Positions 47,623 to 58,800 of a stretch of DNA of 64,000 nt are shown here, one piece after another. The notes under the pieces were generated by a model. It was not told where the DNA came from and did no database searches. It saw only the letters and a list, made by a program, of their open reading frames with translations. The position numbers were made by a program, and so were the translations under genes. Position 1 is the stretch's first letter, and the number at the start of each line of letters is the position of its first letter. The DNA is from Devosia ginsengisoli (GTDB lineage: Bacteria; Pseudomonadota; Alphaproteobacteria; Rhizobiales; Devosiaceae), in assembly GCF_024707105.1 (NCBI RefSeq), contig NZ_JANQAJ010000012.1, positions 88,173 through 152,172 on the forward strand, read 5' to 3'.

Positions 47623-48543
47623 GTGAATAGCGGCGGCAAACCGGCTGCCCGTCAACCGGAGCCAGGCATGCCGGCATCGGAATTCGCCCTCGACGGGCTG
47701 AGAGATATCATTGTCGATCGGTTTCCGGAGCTGGCGGATGAGCACTTCACCATGCTCTCGGAAGGCTGGGACAGTGTCGCAGTCGATGTCGGCGACCGGA
47801 CAATCTTCAAGTTTCCGCGTCACCCCCAGGGCGAGGCGGCTTTGCGCCGCGAGGTGGCGATCCTGGGGCCGGTCGGCGCGACGGTCAGCATGCGCGTGCC
47901 GGTGCTGGAACTGTTCGAGACACCGCGAACCTTTTCGCGGCACGACAAGATTCCCGGCGAACACCTGGTCACCGCCCAATATGATGCGCTGGATGAACGC
48001 TCACGGCAAAGGCTAGGCGAAACGCTGGGCCAGTTCTATGCCGAATTGCACAGTATCGATCTTGCCATCACCACCGCAGCCGGCGCATTGCCGGTGGAGA
48101 CATGGCCCGGCGCGGACGAAATCCTGCGGCGTATCCAGCCAGTGCTGCCCCAGGCACTGCGGCCATTCGCCGAAACCACCATGGCGCGCTGGGCCGAGCT
48201 GACGCAGGAGCCTTTGGGCATGACCTATGGCTTCTTCGATGGCCATGGCTGGAACATGGCGTTCGACCATGCCGCAGGCCGGCTCAACGGCATCTACGAC
48301 TTTGCCGATTCCGGCATCGGGCCACGGCATCAGGAGTTCATCTATTCGAACCTGATCTCGGCCGATCTCACGGCGCGCATCATCACGGCCTATGAAGGCC
48401 ATAGCGGCCACACCATCGACCGCGATCGCGTCGAGTTGCTGACGGCAGTGCATCGACTATGGGAACTGGCGATGGAAGCCCATCTGCCGGCACATATCGA
48501 TGGGTTGCTGGCGGTGCTGTGGGCCTGGGCCGAGCGGCCCTAA
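47623..48543 (+). CDS. Aminoglycoside phosphotransferase-fold protein, atypical catalytic loop
   Basis: Kinase-like (APH/ChoK) fold, about 306 residues. The N-lobe has FKFPRHPQGEAALRREVAIL with the Lys and Glu pair. The usual HGDLxxxN catalytic loop is YGFFDGHGWNMAF: Asp and Asn remain, but the His is Phe. The DFxD-type metal motif follows as YDFADSGIGP. It may be an unusual small-molecule kinase or inactive; drug resistance should not be inferred. GTG at 47623 or ATG at 47668 can be the start. Stop overlaps the convergent gene (48540-48543). Confidence 0.82.
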   Translation: MNSGGKPAARQPEPGMPASEFALDGLRDIIVDRFPELADEHFTMLSEGWDSVAVDVGDRTIFKFPRHPQGEAALRREVAILGPVGATVSMRVPVLELFETPRTFSRHDKIPGEHLVTAQYDALDERSRQRLGETLGQFYAELHSIDLAITTAAGALPVETWPGADEILRRIQPVLPQALRPFAETTMARWAELTQEPLGMTYGFFDGHGWNMAFDHAAGRLNGIYDFADSGIGPRHQEFIYSNLISADLTARIITAYEGHSGHTIDRDRVELLTAVHRLWELAMEAHLPAHIDGLLAVLWAWAERP

Positions 48544-49130
48544 TACTGCGCCACCCGGCGCGCATAGGTAGCCATGAAGTCCAGCGAGGCGATGACGCCG
48601 CGCAATGAGAGCCGCACCTGCTTGCTGGCCTCGGCGCCACCGGTCAGCGGCACAGTGAGCAACAGGGCGTTGCGCTCCTTCATCCGCTCGATCAGCACCG
48701 CCTTGCGACCGGGATCGGCCACGAAATACTGGTTGGTGGTGTTGTACCGCGTCTCCAGATCCTGCGTGAAGCTGAACGCTTCGGGAGCCTCGCGGCCAAA
48801 GGCCAGGATCAGCGGCCGGCTGGGATCGACCGCGACACCGTCGGCCGCCACTGATATGGCCAGGTCGAGTTCGCCATTGAGCCGGTTGCGGAACAAGGTG
48901 AGCTTGTAGGCCGGCAGGTTGGCGCTGTTCAGCTCCTGGCTGCCCGTGCTGGCGAAGCAGGAAAAGCCGTAATAGTCGGTCGCGCTCTCATTGATAATAT
49001 CGGGACAGGCCGCCAGCCAGTCGCGATGATATTCCCGCCATTCGCCGAATGAATGATGGAACGGCTCGGCCGCCGCCGGCAGGCAGGATGCGAGAAGAAC
49101 AATAAAGACGCTGCCGATCCTGGCGATCAT
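48540..49130 (-). CDS. Exported protein, possibly IalB-like
   Basis: A signal peptide is followed by HSFGEWREYHRDWLAACPD, cysteines near residues 41 and 58, and LDLAISVAADGVAVDPSRP. The layout recalls invasion-associated locus B (IalB) proteins, in which a W-x-x-x-C start and two later Cys are usual, but the match is weak. 196 residues; ATG at 49130. Probably periplasmic; function unknown. Confidence 0.6.
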   Translation of the reverse strand: MIARIGSVFIVLLASCLPAAAEPFHHSFGEWREYHRDWLAACPDIINESATDYYGFSCFASTGSQELNSANLPAYKLTLFRNRLNGELDLAISVAADGVAVDPSRPLILAFGREAPEAFSFTQDLETRYNTTNQYFVADPGRKAVLIERMKERNALLLTVPLTGGAEASKQVRLSLRGVIASLDFMATYARRVAQY

Positions 49131-49218
49131 CGAAGTCTCTTTGCTGGCGCCTCCCGACGGAAGCGATTATAGCAACCGGCCCTGGCCCGGCACAGGGCTA
49201 AATCACGGAGAGATCATC

Positions 49219-49575
49219 ATGAATATCGTCAGGCACAAGGGGCTCACCATCTGCGAATTGCCACTGCATGGTGGCCTGCTGGGCGGCGATCTCACCGGGC
49301 CCGACCTGATCGGGGAGGCCTATGAGGCGGACCCCGATATCATTGTCGTGCCGATTTCCCGCCTCGCCCCCGGCTTCCTCGATCTCAGCACGCGCATTGC
49401 CGGCGAAGTGTTCCAGAAGATGGAGCAATATGGCCGGCGACTGGTCATCCAGGGCGACATCGCCAAGGAAGTTGCCGCCAGCAAGGCGCTGCACGATTTC
49501 GTCTATGAGACCAACCGGCGCGGCCACCACCTGTTCGTGCCCGATCACGAAAGCCTCATCGCGCGCCTCGGTTGA
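49219..49575 (+). CDS. DUF4180 domain protein
   Basis: 118-residue single-domain protein of unknown function. The DUF4180 pattern is visible: DIIVVPISRLAPGFLDLST, then RIAGEVFQKMEQYGRRLVIQGD and a final FVPDHESLIARL. A similar domain helps some bacteria in stress settings, but I cannot assign a role. CGGAGAGA precedes the ATG at 49219. rnhB begins 32 bases downstream. Confidence 0.85.
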   Translation: MNIVRHKGLTICELPLHGGLLGGDLTGPDLIGEAYEADPDIIVVPISRLAPGFLDLSTRIAGEVFQKMEQYGRRLVIQGDIAKEVAASKALHDFVYETNRRGHHLFVPDHESLIARLG

Positions 49576-49606
49576 CTTGTCGCGTGGCGGGCGGATGCTT
49601 GGAGCC

Positions 49607-50263
49607 ATGCTGTTCGATTCGTCCATCCAGACCGAGCCCGACTATAGCCATGAGCGCGAGCTCATGGCGCGCGGTGCCCGCGTCGTTGCCGGCGTCGATG
49701 AGGCCGGCCGCGGCCCACTGGCCGGGCCGGTTGTCGTCTCGGCTGTGGTGCTCGACGCCAGCGCCATTCCGCCCGGGCTCAACGATTCCAAGAAACTGAC
49801 CGAAGAGCAGCGCGAATTGCTGTTCGAGCAGGTCATGGCCACGGCACTGGCCGTGTCGGTGGTGGTCGCTCCGCCCTCCATCATCCTCTCGCGCAATATC
49901 CGCGGCGCCACGCTCTGGGCCATGGCCCAATCGGCCTGCAGTCTCGGCCTCCGCCCCGACCGTGTTTTGATCGATGGCCGCGACGTACCGATGGGCCTGC
50001 CCTGCGAGGGCCTGGCGCTGATTGGTGGCGATGGGCGCAGCGTGTCCATTGCTGCCGCCTCCATCGTTGCCAAGGTCACGCGTGACCGCATGTGCCGGAT
50101 CATGGACTGCGACGCCCCGCATTTCGGCTTTGCCGGCCACAAGGGCTATTCCACGCCCCAGCATATGCGCGCTTTGGTCGAACACGGCCCCTGCCGCCAC
50201 CACCGCGAGGAATTCGCCCCGGTGGCCGAAGCCTGGGAGCGCGTGCGGGGCAAGGTGGCCTGA
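49607..50263 (+). CDS. rnhB: Ribonuclease HII
   Basis: Removes ribonucleotides from DNA and RNA primers. Catalytic residues: D and E in GVDEAGRGPLAGP, D in LIDGRDVPMGL, and D in AKVTRDRMCRIMD. Conserved LNDSKKLTEEQRE and GYSTPQHMRAL are present. About 218 residues. The start is ATG 49607 or ATG 49595 (MLGAMLFDSS); neither has a strong ribosome-binding site. It precedes ccrM, a pairing typical of alphaproteobacteria. Confidence 0.95.
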   Translation: MLFDSSIQTEPDYSHERELMARGARVVAGVDEAGRGPLAGPVVVSAVVLDASAIPPGLNDSKKLTEEQRELLFEQVMATALAVSVVVAPPSIILSRNIRGATLWAMAQSACSLGLRPDRVLIDGRDVPMGLPCEGLALIGGDGRSVSIAAASIVAKVTRDRMCRIMDCDAPHFGFAGHKGYSTPQHMRALVEHGPCRHHREEFAPVAEAWERVRGKVA

Positions 50264-50274
50264 ACCACCACACT

Positions 50275-51495
<1,221 letters not shown>

Positions 51496-51531
51496 TCCTG
51501 ACCTCCAATCACGTCTCAGGCTCTACTAACT

Positions 51532-51560
51532 GGCCGCCGGTTTGCCCCGGCGGCCTTTTT
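51532..51560 (+). terminator. Rho-independent terminator after ccrM
   Basis: GGCCGCCGG (51532-51540) pairs with CCGGCGGCC (51547-51555), six-base loop, then TTTTT (51556-51560) and GTTT. It lies 36 bp past the ccrM stop and separates it from the convergent VOC gene. Confidence 0.92.
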
Positions 51561-51573
51561 GTTTGGGCGCCGG

Positions 51574-52053
51574 TCAGCCCCGCCGGGCCGCTTCGATTGC
51601 CGCGACGTCGATCTTCTTCATTTTCATCATGGCGTCGAAAGCGCGCTTGGCTTCACCGCCGCCGGCCGCCATCGCTTCGGTCAGGGCACGCGGCGTAATC
51701 TGCCAGGAAACGCCCCATTTGTCCTTGCACCAGCCGCAGAAGCTTTCCTCGCCGCCATTGCCGACGATGGCGTTCCAGTAGCGGTCGGTCTCCTCCTGAT
51801 CGTCCGTGGAGATCTGGAACGAAAACGCTTCACTATGCTTGAATTCAGGCCCGCCATTGAGCCCGATGCACGGAATGCCGGCGACGATGAAATCGACGGT
51901 CAGCACTTCACCTTGCTTGTTGGAGGGGTTGTCGCTGGGCGCAGCGTAGACGGTGCCAACCGAGCTGTCTGGAAAGGTCGCGGCATAGAAACGAGCTGCG
52001 GCCTCGGCGTCCTTGTCGTACCATATGCAGATTGTGTTCTTGGCAATGTCCAT
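51574..52053 (-). CDS. VOC family protein (PhnB-like / 3-demethylubiquinone methyltransferase-fold)
   Basis: About 159-residue glyoxalase-like metal-fold protein. Patterns: FYAATFPDSSVGTVYAAPSD at the start, VDFIVAGIPCIGLNGGPEF, AFSFQISTDDQEETDRYW and CGWCKDKWGVSWQITPRAL. These fit the family annotated as 3-demethylubiquinone-9 3-methyltransferase-like; catalysis is unproven. ATG at 52053 with AAAGGACAG ahead. Convergent with ccrM. Confidence 0.88.
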   Translation of the reverse strand: MDIAKNTICIWYDKDAEAAARFYAATFPDSSVGTVYAAPSDNPSNKQGEVLTVDFIVAGIPCIGLNGGPEFKHSEAFSFQISTDDQEETDRYWNAIVGNGGEESFCGWCKDKWGVSWQITPRALTEAMAAGGGEAKRAFDAMMKMKKIDVAAIEAARRG

Positions 52054-52190
52054 TGCTCTGTCCTTTCGCATCCGCGGCGATCATGGCCGGATCATCGGGT
52101 TTCGGCTTGAAGGGCACATATCAAAATGCGCTCACGTCATATGACGTTCCGGCGCCGACGCGCGCGACAGACGGATTCACTTTTCTTGCC

Positions 52191-53090
52191 CTATCGCCTT
52201 TCTTGCCCTATCGCCCGCTCGATCCTGTTCGCCAGACCCTCGCTCACCGGCACCATGGGCAGCCGCATTTCCGGGCTGTCGATCAGCCCCTCCCGCCATA
52301 GCCAGTGCTTGATGGCGCCGGGACTGGGTTCGGCAAAAAGCAGGCGCGGGATATCGGCCAGTTGCTGCCAGCGGGCCAGCGCACCGGACTGATCATTGGC
52401 CAGCAGCTTGCTGCGGATGGCGGCGAACATCCTCGTCCGCACGTGGGCCGAAGCCAGGATTGCGCCGTCTGCACCCTGCGTCAGGGCCGCATAATAAAAG
52501 GCATCCTCGCCAGTCAACACGGCAAAACCGGCCGGCTTCCGCCGCACCAGGTCGAAGCTCTGCGCCGGGTCGGCGCAGCAATCCTTGACGCCGACGATAT
52601 TGGGGCATTCGGCCAGTCGCAGCATGGTCTCGTTGCCGAGATTGACACCGGTGCGATAGGGAATGTTGTAGATGATGATGGGCCTGTCCGTGTTCCCGGC
52701 CAGTGCCGAGAAATGCCGGAACAACCCTTCCTGCGACGGACGCGTGTAATAGGGACAGGCGATCAGGTAGCCATCCATGCCCCATTCCGCGCTCCGCTCC
52801 AGCGCCTTGCCGCCCTTGCGCGTGTCGGCGCCGGAAATCCCCAGATAGATCGGAATGCGCCGCTCCGACGTGTCGAGCGCGGCCCGCGTCACCGACACCA
52901 GAAGCTGCGTTTCCGCATCGTCCAGCGACAGGCCCTCGCCTGTCGTAGCCCCGAGGATCAGCCCATCGATCGGCTCGGCGGCATAGTGCGCGACGAGCCG
53001 ACGCAGCGATGTCTCATCGAGCGCGCCATCGCGAAATGGCGTGATCAGCGGCAGCCAGAGGCCGCACAATGTGGGTTCGTTGGTTTCCAT
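52191..53090 (-). CDS. dapA: 4-hydroxy-tetrahydrodipicolinate synthase (DapA family)
   Basis: Condenses pyruvate with aspartate semialdehyde in lysine and peptidoglycan precursor synthesis. Key residues: LGATTGEGLSL, Tyr in IIYNIPYRTG, Schiff-base Lys in VGVKDCCAD. At 299 residues normal length. The METNEP start at 53090 is preferred: AAAGGAG lies six bases ahead. The 3' end carries a 17-bp tandem duplication (52182-52198 and 52199-52215) that shifts the last codons. A second dapA elsewhere cannot be ruled out, so it may be a paralogous lyase. Confidence 0.85.
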   Translation of the reverse strand: METNEPTLCGLWLPLITPFRDGALDETSLRRLVAHYAAEPIDGLILGATTGEGLSLDDAETQLLVSVTRAALDTSERRIPIYLGISGADTRKGGKALERSAEWGMDGYLIACPYYTRPSQEGLFRHFSALAGNTDRPIIIYNIPYRTGVNLGNETMLRLAECPNIVGVKDCCADPAQSFDLVRRKPAGFAVLTGEDAFYYAALTQGADGAILASAHVRTRMFAAIRSKLLANDQSGALARWQQLADIPRLLFAEPSPGAIKHWLWREGLIDSPEMRLPMVPVSEGLANRIERAIGQERR

Positions 53091-53125
53091 GGTCATCTCC
53101 TTTGGGCCGGAGACGGAGCGCACAT

Positions 53126-53151
53126 AAAAAGCCCCGACGAAACCGGCGGGG
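53126..53151 (-). terminator. Terminator-like hairpin in the dapA leader
   Basis: On the minus strand CCCCGCCG and CGTCGGGG form a stem with a GTTT loop, followed by TTTTTATG. The hairpin sits between mutY and dapA, both minus-strand, ending 36 bases before the dapA start. It can be either the 3' end of the mutY transcript or an attenuator in a dapA leader. A stop-free 18-codon frame is visible upstream of it (about 53196-53252). Confidence 0.65.
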
Positions 53152-53320
53152 TCTTTCTGATCCGAATGCTTGCTAAAAACTGCGCGCGACGACCATCAGC
53201 CCCTGTGCGAGGCTTTTTTCGAGGTCGCGGACGTGTTGCGGCGGCAATTCATGGCGCCAGCGTCGGGGATGACGCGCCTGTTGTCAATGCCGAAGCCGGC
53301 GGGGCGCCACGCGTCGCGGC

Positions 53321-54379
53321 CTAATCCAGCCCGGCCTCGGCCAGCACCTTGCGAAACAGTGTCGGCAGGGCCTCGCCCTTGAGCGCCCGGCGCTCCGCCC
53401 ACCAGCCGCCATCGAGCCCGTCGGGAATAACCGTCGCCGACCACACTTCCAGCTCCAGCCGGAAATGGGTGAAGACATGCACGACTTGCCCCCGGTGCCG
53501 CCAATCTGCCTCGGCAGGATATTCGGCATCCGGCAGCACCGTAGCCCAATCCGAACCCGGCACTTCGGTCATGCCGCCGAGCAGGCCCTTTTCCGGCCGG
53601 CTTTGCAGGTAGACGTCGCCATCAGCATCCAGCATCACATAGGCATGCCCCTTGCGCACGGGGCGCTCGGCCTTGACGGGTTTGAGCGGATAGCGCGTTG
53701 GATCGCCTTCCCTGGTCGCCGGGCATCCGGGCTGGATCGGACACAGCATGCAGGCTGCCATGCGGGGCGCGCAGATCGTGGCACCCAGATCCATCATGGC
53801 CTGGGCGAAATCCCCTGCCCTAGATGGCACCGAAGCCTGCAACGCGGCCCGCAACTCTTCCTTGGCCTCGCGCACCGGCACGGGCAGTGCGTAATAGCGC
53901 GCCAATACCCGGTCGAGATTGCCATCGAGCACCGCCACGCGCTCGTCAAAACAGATGGCGGCGATGGCGGCGCTGGTATAGGCGCCCACGCCTGGCAGAG
54001 TTTGCAAGCCGGCCGATGACTGCGGAAATACGCCGTCATGCTCGCGCACCACGGCCTGGGCGCAGGCATGCAGGTTGCGCGCCCGCGCATAATAACCCAG
54101 CCCGGCCCACTCCTTGAGCACGCTGTCGAGCGGCGCGGCGGCGAGATCGAACACGGTCGGCCACAGGCTGGTGAAGCGCAGGAAGTAATTCTTCACCGCC
54201 GCAACCGTGGTCTGCTGCAGCATCACCTCGCTCAACCAGACCCGATAAGGATCAGGCCTGATGCCTCGCGCCCGATCCGCCGGCGCCACGCGCCAGGGTA
54301 GGTCGCGGGCATGGCGATCATACCAGGCAAGCACGGCCGGAGCATCGATAGGGGCGGGATCGGAGAGGTACATGTGCAT
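53321..54379 (-). CDS. mutY: A/G-specific adenine glycosylase
   Basis: Excises adenine mispaired with 8-oxoguanine. Helix-hairpin-helix and catalytic Asp: LPGVGAYTSAAIAAICFDERVAVLDGNLDRV. The Fe-S cluster ligands follow as C-x6-C-x2-C-x5-C (CAPRMAACMLCPIQPGC). A C-terminal NUDIX-like domain (about residues 230-345) begins near RKGHAYVMLDADGDVYLQSRP. 352 residues. It is divergent from DUF721, the standard neighbour in rhizobia. Confidence 0.96.
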   Translation of the reverse strand: MHMYLSDPAPIDAPAVLAWYDRHARDLPWRVAPADRARGIRPDPYRVWLSEVMLQQTTVAAVKNYFLRFTSLWPTVFDLAAAPLDSVLKEWAGLGYYARARNLHACAQAVVREHDGVFPQSSAGLQTLPGVGAYTSAAIAAICFDERVAVLDGNLDRVLARYYALPVPVREAKEELRAALQASVPSRAGDFAQAMMDLGATICAPRMAACMLCPIQPGCPATREGDPTRYPLKPVKAERPVRKGHAYVMLDADGDVYLQSRPEKGLLGGMTEVPGSDWATVLPDAEYPAEADWRHRGQVVHVFTHFRLELEVWSATVIPDGLDGGWWAERRALKGEALPTLFRKVLAEAGLD

Positions 54380-54435
54380 CGGATACCCCTACCTCACCTC
54401 TTCCCACAAGAGCGGCATGGGGCTACTCCATCCTC

Positions 54436-54948
54436 ATGGCCAAGGACGACCTTCCCGAACCGAAACGCCGCAACAAGACCATGTCCGTCGCCGATGTGCT
54501 CGGCGGTGCGCTTGATCCTGTGCTGAAAAAGCGCGGCTTTGCCAGCCGGGATATCATCACCCACTGGGGCGCCATGGCGCCCCAGCCCTATGACACAGTG
54601 GCTATTCCCGACAAGCTGACCTGGCCGCGCGGCGAGCGCAGCGCCGAGGGCGCCACGCTGCTGTTGCGCTGCGTGCCCGGCCATGCGCTGGCCATTGCGC
54701 ATGAAGGCCCGCGCATCGCCGCCGCGGTCAACCGCTATTTCGGTTTCGTGCTGGTGGGGGCTGTCAAACTCTCTGCCGAGCCGTTCACACCGGGTTCAGG
54801 CCAGAAGGCGCAGAAGATCGATCAACCGAGCCAGAGCGCCATTGCAAAGGTCGGGGCCCAGGTGGCCGATGTGACAGATGATGATCTGAGGGAAGCGTTG
54901 CGGACACTGGGTCACGCGCTCTCCAGCAGATCCCGTGGAGCCAGATAG
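54436..54948 (+). CDS. DUF721 domain protein (DciA-like fold)
   Basis: 170-residue protein of the DUF721 family, whose other members include the DnaB helicase loader DciA. N-terminus: SVADVLGGALDPVLKKRGF, DIITHWGAMA; then LLLRCVPGHALAIAHEGPRIAAAVNRYFG. In Caulobacterales and Rhizobiales DciA is the predicted replicative helicase loader, so this is a candidate. The C-terminal 50 residues are variable. It sits between mutY and the DsbA-type gene. Confidence 0.85.
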   Translation: MAKDDLPEPKRRNKTMSVADVLGGALDPVLKKRGFASRDIITHWGAMAPQPYDTVAIPDKLTWPRGERSAEGATLLLRCVPGHALAIAHEGPRIAAAVNRYFGFVLVGAVKLSAEPFTPGSGQKAQKIDQPSQSAIAKVGAQVADVTDDDLREALRTLGHALSSRSRGAR

Positions 54949-55072
54949 GTCGGGCAGGCATCACCTATCTGACAATGCAACCGGAGCGTTCACCGTAGGT
55001 TGATGAATGTGCCCACTTGCCCACACAATTGCCCCGTGTAGTGTCGCCCACATCAAAACAGGAGCGTTAGCC

Positions 55073-55811
55073 GTGAAATTCAACCGCCGTGACACCCTTA
55101 TCCTGGCCGCTGCCGCATCGGCTTTGAGCCTGTGCGGGGTCGCCACCGCCAATGCGGCCGAAGGCGATATGATCGACATCGCCAAGCTGATGGCGCCCGC
55201 CGGCGGCGTGGCGGACCATGTGCTGGGCAGCGAAACCGCGCCTGTCACGGTCATCGAATATGCCTCGCCGACCTGCCCGCATTGCGCGACCTTCTCCAAC
55301 ACCGTGCTGCCCAGCTTCGTGGAAGCCTATGTCGATACCGGCAAGGTCAAGCTGATCGTGCGCCCTTTCGTGCGCAATGTGCTGGATGCTGCCGTGTTCA
55401 TGCTGGCCGAGGCTGCCGGCCCGACCAATTACCACAATGTGCTGGCGACCTATTTCAAGACGCAGACCAATTGGGCCGCATCGCAGACCCCGCGCGACGC
55501 CATTCTCGATATCGCCAAGCAGCTGGGCTTTACCCAGGAAACTTTTGATGCCGCATTGACAGAATCAGGAGCTGTTCACCGGGATGGAAGCCTTGCGCGA
55601 ACAGGCGCTCGATGAATTCGGTCTGGCAGGCACCCCGACATTCTATGTCAACGGCAAGACACTCACTGGTGACAAGACGCTCGAGCAGCTCGCCGCTGAG
55701 ATCGATCCGCTTATCCCTGCCGATTTCGCGCCAGTCGCTCCGGCTGCCGAAGTGCCTGCGACTGACGCCATGGCGCCCGCAACGGATGCGATGGCTCCTG
55801 CTGCGCAGTAA
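55073..55811 (+). pseudogene. DsbA-family thiol oxidoreductase (disulphide reductase/isomerase), one-base frameshift
   Basis: Exported thioredoxin-fold protein. A signal sequence (LILAAAASALSLCGVATANA) and the CPHC active site in ASPTCPHCATFSN are in the first frame. At 55562 an extra G after TTGACA breaks the frame; removing it gives LTNQELFTGMEALREQ, continuing into EFGLAGTPTFYVNGKTL in the second frame to 55811. GTG at 55073 with GGAG ahead is the start; about 245 residues when joined. The tail is rich in PATDAMAPA repeats. It precedes smc. Confidence 0.82.
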
Positions 55812-55847
55812 CCTGCCTTTTGGCAGCGCTGCCCCGGTGGCGCTGCC

Positions 55848-58800
55848 ATGAAATTCTCCCGCCTCAAGCTGCATGGCTTCAAGTCGTTCTGCGACGAAAC
55901 CGTACTGGTCATGGAACCAGGGCTGACCGGCATTGTCGGGCCCAATGGCTGCGGCAAGTCCAATCTTGTCGAAGCCATGCGCTGGGTCATGGGCGAAAGC
56001 TCCTACAAGGCCATGCGCGCCTCGGGCATGGATGACGTGATCTTTTCGGGCTCCGGCAACCGCCCTGCCCGCAACTCGGCCGAAGTCACCCTCGTCCTCG
56101 ATAATGCTGATCGTACCGCCCCCGCCGCGCTCAACAATGCCGACGTGCTGGAAGTCACCCGCCGCATCGAGCGCGAGGCCGGCTCGGTCTATCGCGTCAA
56201 CGGCAAGGAAGTGCGCGCCCGCGACGTGCAATTGCTCTTTGCAGACGCGTCTACAGGCGCCCATTCGCCCGCCATGGTGCGGCAGGGCCAGATCGGCGAG
56301 CTGATCGCCGCCAAGCCCACTGCCCGGCGTGCCCTGCTCGAAGAAGCCGCCGGCATTTCCGGTCTCCATTCACGCCGCCACGAGGCCGAACTCCGCCTGC
56401 GCGGCGCCGAAGCCAATCTCGAACGCGTCGACGACATCATCGCCCAGGTCGAGACCCAGCTCGAAACCCTCAAGCGCCAGGCGCGGCTGGCCACGCGCTA
56501 CCGCTCACTCTCGGGCGATATCCGCCGGGCAGAGGCGACGCTCTATCATATCCGCTGGGTTGCGGCCCGTTTCGCCGAGAAGGAGACCGAGGCGCAGCAG
56601 GCGATTCTCGTGCGCGAACTGGCCGACGCCACCCATCTCGAATTGCAGGCCCAGAAGCAGCTCGAAGCCGCCGACGCGGCCCTGCAACCGCTGCGCGACC
56701 GCGAAGCCGTCACTGGCGCCGTGTTGCAGCGCTACACGATCCATGCCGAACAGCTCGCCGAGGAAGCCCGCCGCGCCGACCAGCGCCGGGCCGAGCTGGA
56801 AGACCGCATCCGCCAGCTCGCCGCCGATGGCGTGCGCGAGCGCGAACTGGTCACCGAGGCCGAGGCCACGCTGGCTGCCTATGCCGAGGAGCAGGCCCGC
56901 CTTGCGGCCGAAGGCGAGGCCGCCCAGGCCGATTTCGACATTGCTCGCGCCGAAGCCGATGCGGCCCGCGCAGCGGTAGCAGGCGCCGAGATCGAAGCTC
57001 GTGCGGCATCCGATGCGCTGGCGCAGGTCCGCGCCCGCCGCGCCCAGGCGATCCGTTCGGCGCAGGATGCCATGGCGCGCATCAATCGCCTGACGCAGCA
57101 GGTCGCCGAGGTGGATAACGAGGCCCGCAGTGTCGCCGCCAGCCTCGATGCCGACGAAACGCTCAACCTCAAGCGCGCTGCGCTGACCGCCGCACAGGCC
57201 GCTGCCACGGCGGCCGAGCAGTCGGCCATGCTGGCCGAGGAAGCCGCCACCGAAGCGCAAGGCAAGCTCGATGCCGCCCGCCCGCGCCTCGCCGAAATCG
57301 ACGCCGCGCTCAACCGCCTCGAAGCCGAAGCCGCCACTTTGGGCAAAATGCTCAATGTCGGCGCCAGCCTGTGGCCGGCCATTGTCGACCAGCTCAAGGT
57401 CACGCCCGGCTATGAAACCGCGCTCGGTGCGGCGCTCGGCGACGATCTCGAAGCCAGTTCCGATGCAGGGGCGCCCATGCATTGGTCGGTCCCTGTCGAT
57501 CATACGGATGACGCCGCCCTGCCCCAGGGTGCCGAACCGCTCTCCCGCTACGTTACCGGCAGCCCGCTGCTCAAGCGCCGCCTCGACCAGATCGGGCTGA
57601 TCGACGCCGCCGACGGTCCCGGCCTGACGCATGCGCTCAAGCCCGGTCAACGCCTGGTCACATCAGACGGCGCGCTGTGGCGCTGGGACGGTTTCGTCGC
57701 CGCCGCCGACGCCCCGAGCGCCGCCGCGCAGCGCCTCGCCCAGCGCAATCGCCTCGCCGATCTCGACGAGGAAATCGCCCGCGCCAAGGGCGAGCGCAAT
57801 GCCTGGAAGCGTGATGTCGAGGCCCTGACCGCCATGCTCGAAACCGCCAGGCAGAATGAGCGCAGCTGCCGCGACGCCTGGCGCGCCGCCCAGCACGCCA
57901 TCGGCGCCGCACAATCGGAAGTCGACAAGGCGCAGCGCGCCATCGGCGATCTCACTACGCGCCAATCGGCCCTCGAAGAGGCCCGCATACGCCTCGCCTC
58001 CAGCCTCAGCGAAGCCGAGGCCATCCGCGCCGATGCCGAGCAGGCCCTGGTCGAAGCCGGCACCGAGGATGATGCGGCGCGCCTTGCCGAGGCGCACCAA
58101 TCCACCCTCACCACCGCCCGCGAGCGGGCCGATCAGGCCAGGCTCAAGCTGGGCAGTTTCGAGACGGCGGCCCGCATGCGCGAAAGCCGCCTCGCCCAGC
58201 TCGAGCGCGACGCACAAAGCTGGAACCGCCGCCGCGACGGTGCCCTGGCCCAGCTCTCGACGCTCGACCAGCGCAGCGCCGAAGTCAGCGCACAACTGGC
58301 CAGTGTCAGTGAGACTCCGGACGGTTTCGCCGCCCGCCGCGCCCAGCTCGAAGAGCAGATCGAGCAGGCGAAAATCGAGCACAAGGCGGCCGGCGACAGT
58401 CTCAATGTCGCCCAGGCCGGCTGGCGCGAGGCCGACAAGGCGCTCAAGACCGCCGGGGACCTGCTGGGCAATGCCCGGATCGAGCTCACCCGGATCGAGG
58501 AGCGCATCAAGGGTTTCATTGCCCAACGGCAGCAGATCGAGCGCCAGATCGAGGAAATCCTCGACATTCCCGCGAGCAAGACGCTGGAAGCCTCCGGCAT
58601 TCGCGCTGGCGATCCCCTGCCCTCCGAGGCGGCCATCGAGCAGAAGGTCGACCGCCTCAAGGCCGAGCGCGAGCGCCTCGGCGGCGTCAATCTTTCCGCC
58701 GAAAAGGAAGCGGTCGAGGTCCAGGAAAAGCTCGACCTCATGATCAAGGACAAGGACGACCTGATCGAGGCCATCGCCAAGCTCAGGACCGGCATCCAGT

